Origin: Candidatus Competibacteraceae bacterium
GTDB taxonomy: Bacteria > Bacteroidota > Bacteroidia > CAIKAF01
Direction: 5' to 3'
NCBI GenBank assembly: GCA_014879445.1
Contig: JACSSC010000039.1
Span: 1 to 64,000 of the forward strand
Length of the DNA stretch: 64,000 nt
Each line of letters starts with the position of its first letter. The first letter of the stretch is position 1. The translations under genes were made by a program, and so were the position numbers. The notes under the pieces were generated by a model. It was not told the DNA's origin and did not search any database. It was given only the letters and a program-made list of their open reading frames with translations. Of the stretch, positions 62,278 through 64,000 are shown piece by piece.

Positions 62278-62961
62278 ATGAAAAATATTTCTTTACTTTT
62301 TGTTATGTTGATTTTAATACCTGTATGGGTGTTTTTCTCTCCACAATCTTCTTCATCATCTTGTAGTGTTTTGCAAACAGACCATAATCAAATTGCTGTA
62401 TTGCCTGGTATTTCTACTTTGCATGCATATCCTCCTGCAGTTGGGATCTTGTCTAATGCCGTCAACTGTTTGAATTGTCATATTGATAACGGCCCATGGA
62501 AAGATAATGATAATTTGATTATTGACATTATAGATAAACAAACCCAAAAGTCATTTAAGCAGCCCGATGGTAGTTTCTTGATTGATGCAAGGCGTGGTGA
62601 AAAAACATCATTACTTACGGTTATCGGATATAAAAAGGATGTCGAGCAACCAATGCCTGAACGGAATGCTTGGTTGTATATTGATCCTGCCACGATTGGC
62701 AATAACGCATTGTCGAAATTTGCCCCCGGCTGGGATGTGGACTTGCCAATGTCATGTAGAATTACAGGTGATAATCTTTCGGGATATGAGAATGCCAAGA
62801 TTACATGTTTACCAATGACCATTCTACCTTTGGAGTCTGCCCGTAACGCACAGATTGATTTGCAAGTGATGCTTACAAGTGGCGAATCTGTAAAAGCAAT
62901 TCCATCTCAGGGCATGCTTGGAAATTATTTTGTTAGAAAAGTAACACTTCGAGTGCAATGA
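62278..62961 (+). CDS. Exported protein with one c-type heme motif
   Basis: A protein of 227 residues with an N-terminal hydrophobic signal (MKNISLLFVMLILIPVWVFF). One CLNCH motif at residues 64-68 offers covalent heme c attachment (Cys64, Cys67, axial His68). The rest (IDARRGEKTSLLTVIGYKKD, WLYIDPATIGNNAL, CRITGDNLSGYENAKITCLPM) is beta-rich and not a standard cytochrome domain; I do not recognise it. It could move electrons for the thiol chemistry of its neighbours. The stop overlaps the methyltransferase ATG. Confidence 0.75.
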   Translation: MKNISLLFVMLILIPVWVFFSPQSSSSSCSVLQTDHNQIAVLPGISTLHAYPPAVGILSNAVNCLNCHIDNGPWKDNDNLIIDIIDKQTQKSFKQPDGSFLIDARRGEKTSLLTVIGYKKDVEQPMPERNAWLYIDPATIGNNALSKFAPGWDVDLPMSCRITGDNLSGYENAKITCLPMTILPLESARNAQIDLQVMLTSGESVKAIPSQGMLGNYFVRKVTLRVQ

Positions 62962-63590
62962 ACGAATCTGCAATGATATTTGATCGGCATGCACAGGAAT
63001 ACGATCGTTGGTTCGATTTACATGATGCTGCGTTTCAATCTGAACTCTTAGCGCTTCGCAAAGTAATGCCGGATGGCGGCCATGCTTTGGAAATAGGTGT
63101 TGGGACAGGTCGGTTTGCACTTGCGCTGAATATCCAAACAGGATTAGAACCCGCAGAAGGTATGGCTGAAATTGCACGTAGCAGAGGCATTCACGTTATA
63201 AATGGTTTTGCAGAACAATTACCATTTCATGACTCTTCTTTTGATACTGTGGTTATGATAACCGTGCTTTGTTTTTTAAAGGATCCTGAAAACGCTCTTG
63301 CCGAAATTAAACGTATTATTAAGCCCAATGGTGTTTTTGTTTTAGCGATATTGGATAAAGAAAGTCCTTTGGGCAAAATGTATCAACAAACGAAAGAAAG
63401 CAACGAGTACTTTCGGAACGCAAATTTTTTTTCGGCAGAAGCATGTGTTAAACTTCTTGATAAAGCCGGTTTTGCCATCGAAGAATCCTGGCAAACACTT
63501 TTTGGTCTTACTGCAGAGGATGTTCAACAACCTCAACCAGGGTATGGCCAGGGTGGGTTTGTGGTATTTAAAACTATATGTAAATATTAA
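62958..63590 (+). CDS. Class I SAM-dependent methyltransferase
   Basis: A UbiE-like methyltransferase of 210 residues. SAM motif I is ALEIGVGTGRFA, followed by GLEPAEGMAEIARSRGI and FDTVVMITVLCFLKDPENALAEIKRIIKPNGVFVLAI. The substrate is unknown; relatives in thiol or metalloid operons act on As, S or Se compounds. The ATG overlaps the previous stop (ATGA), and the DsrE gene follows 11 bases later. Cytoplasmic. Confidence 0.88.
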   Translation: MNESAMIFDRHAQEYDRWFDLHDAAFQSELLALRKVMPDGGHALEIGVGTGRFALALNIQTGLEPAEGMAEIARSRGIHVINGFAEQLPFHDSSFDTVVMITVLCFLKDPENALAEIKRIIKPNGVFVLAILDKESPLGKMYQQTKESNEYFRNANFFSAEACVKLLDKAGFAIEESWQTLFGLTAEDVQQPQPGYGQGGFVVFKTICKY

Positions 63591-63601
63591 ATGATACCAT
63601 C

Positions 63602-63958
63602 ATGAAATCTATTCTTATTCTTATCAATGATGCACCTTATGGAACCGAAAAAGCTTATAACGGTTTGAGAATAGCCAACCAGATAGCTAAAGATTATCCT
63701 GAAGCGGAAGTGAGAATCTTTTTGATGGCTGATGCGGTTGGCTGTGCCATGAAATCGCAGGTAACTCCTAATGGCTATTATAACATAGAAAGAATGGTGC
63801 ATTTCTCTATTCAAAAAGGTGCCAAAGTGAAATTATGCGGAACTTGTGCCCAGGCAAGAGGAATACATGCACATATGTTAATTGAAGGCGCAGAGATGGG
63901 AACGCTTGCTCAACTTACACAATGGGTGGCCGAAAGCGAAAAACAGCTGGTTTTCTAA
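63602..63958 (+). CDS. DsrE family sulfur-relay-like protein
   Basis: A protein of 118 residues with the DsrE/YchN fold (MKSILILINDAPYGTEKAYNGLRIANQ, VRIFLMADAVGCAMKSQ). CGTCAQARGI carries two Cys, the conserved site that accepts sulfur in this family. It probably transfers persulfide sulfur in the cytoplasm. It ends the operon in the window; the remaining 42 bases show no further gene. Confidence 0.9.
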   Translation: MKSILILINDAPYGTEKAYNGLRIANQIAKDYPEAEVRIFLMADAVGCAMKSQVTPNGYYNIERMVHFSIQKGAKVKLCGTCAQARGIHAHMLIEGAEMGTLAQLTQWVAESEKQLVF

Positions 63959-64000
63959 TGAATTATTATCTGCTCATCGTTTGATTTTTTACCTTTGGCA

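Noticed and set aside
61482-63958. Arsenic resistance operon
   Set aside because: No ArsB/Acr3 pump or arsenate reductase, and the regulator lacks the ArsR metal-binding motif; the methyltransferase alone is not enough.

Overview
The window reads as chromosomal DNA of an AT-rich, free-living or host-associated Bacteroidota. Supporting signs are type IX secretion (T9SS) sorting domains of both type A and type B, SprB-type adhesin repeats, a HmuY/TonB-receptor heme locus, the acpP-fabF-rnc, hpt-adk and rpmG-DUF4295-ftsY gene orders, an almost complete lack of Shine-Dalgarno sequences, and many copies of the Bacteroidetes -7 promoter element TAnnTTTG. There is no IS element, phage gene, CRISPR array or rRNA. 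Coding density is very high; no gap without a gene exceeds about 250 bases. The largest (28283-28521, 40240-40463, 2718-2910) show nothing beyond promoter-like sequence.

Layout. 1-7090: three large secreted surface proteins on the minus strand (an SBBP-repeat protein cut by the left edge, a SprB-repeat type B T9SS protein and its shorter paralogue). 7209-10185: inorganic pyrophosphatase, an orphan NarL-type regulator, tRNA-Lys, a lipoprotein and an FGE-like protein. 10242-15468: dienoyl-CoA-reductase-like SDR, TrmN6, a DAHP synthase/chorismate mutase fusion, a membrane protein and chorismate synthase. 15465-19663: a tightly coupled plus-strand run of dicarboxylate symporter, small membrane protein, VanX-like dipeptidase, DUF819 permease and methyltransferase. 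19679-21666: lone HisH, FkbM methyltransferase (convergent and overlapping) and RNase HII. 21715-25940: a T9SS protein, then a minus-strand cluster of KdsC-like phosphatase, NeuB-like synthase and two SMR-type membrane proteins. 25989-28282: acpP-fabF-rnc. 28522-33887: two small secreted proteins and a heme-uptake-like locus. 34006-37507: hpt-adk with wecB and a polysaccharide-associated toroid protein appended. 38493-43922: OmpA-like lipoprotein, small proteins, pfkA and priA. 44004-53581: epimerase, divergent M28 and M61 peptidases, a FadL-like porin and a giant lamin-tail protein. 53661-59758: asd, rimO, ftsY, DUF4295, rpmG, tRNA-Leu, Na/Pi cotransporter and bacilliredoxin. 59772-63958: a U32-family protein divergent from an ArsR-controlled thiol/heme operon.

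Three clusters look most worth study. First, KdsC-like + NeuB-like (without its SAF domain) + an SMR pair in which one subunit keeps the key Glu and the other has Gln resembles a nonulosonate pathway joined to a lipid-sugar flippase. Second, an ArsR repressor whose perfect inverted repeat exactly brackets the -7 box precedes rhodanese, c-type heme, methyltransferase and DsrE genes. Third, two homologous HmuY-like proteins, one a lipoprotein and one T9SS-exported, flank a TonB receptor. A further oddity is that RNase III has no ATG, GTG or TTG start available for its conserved N-terminus.
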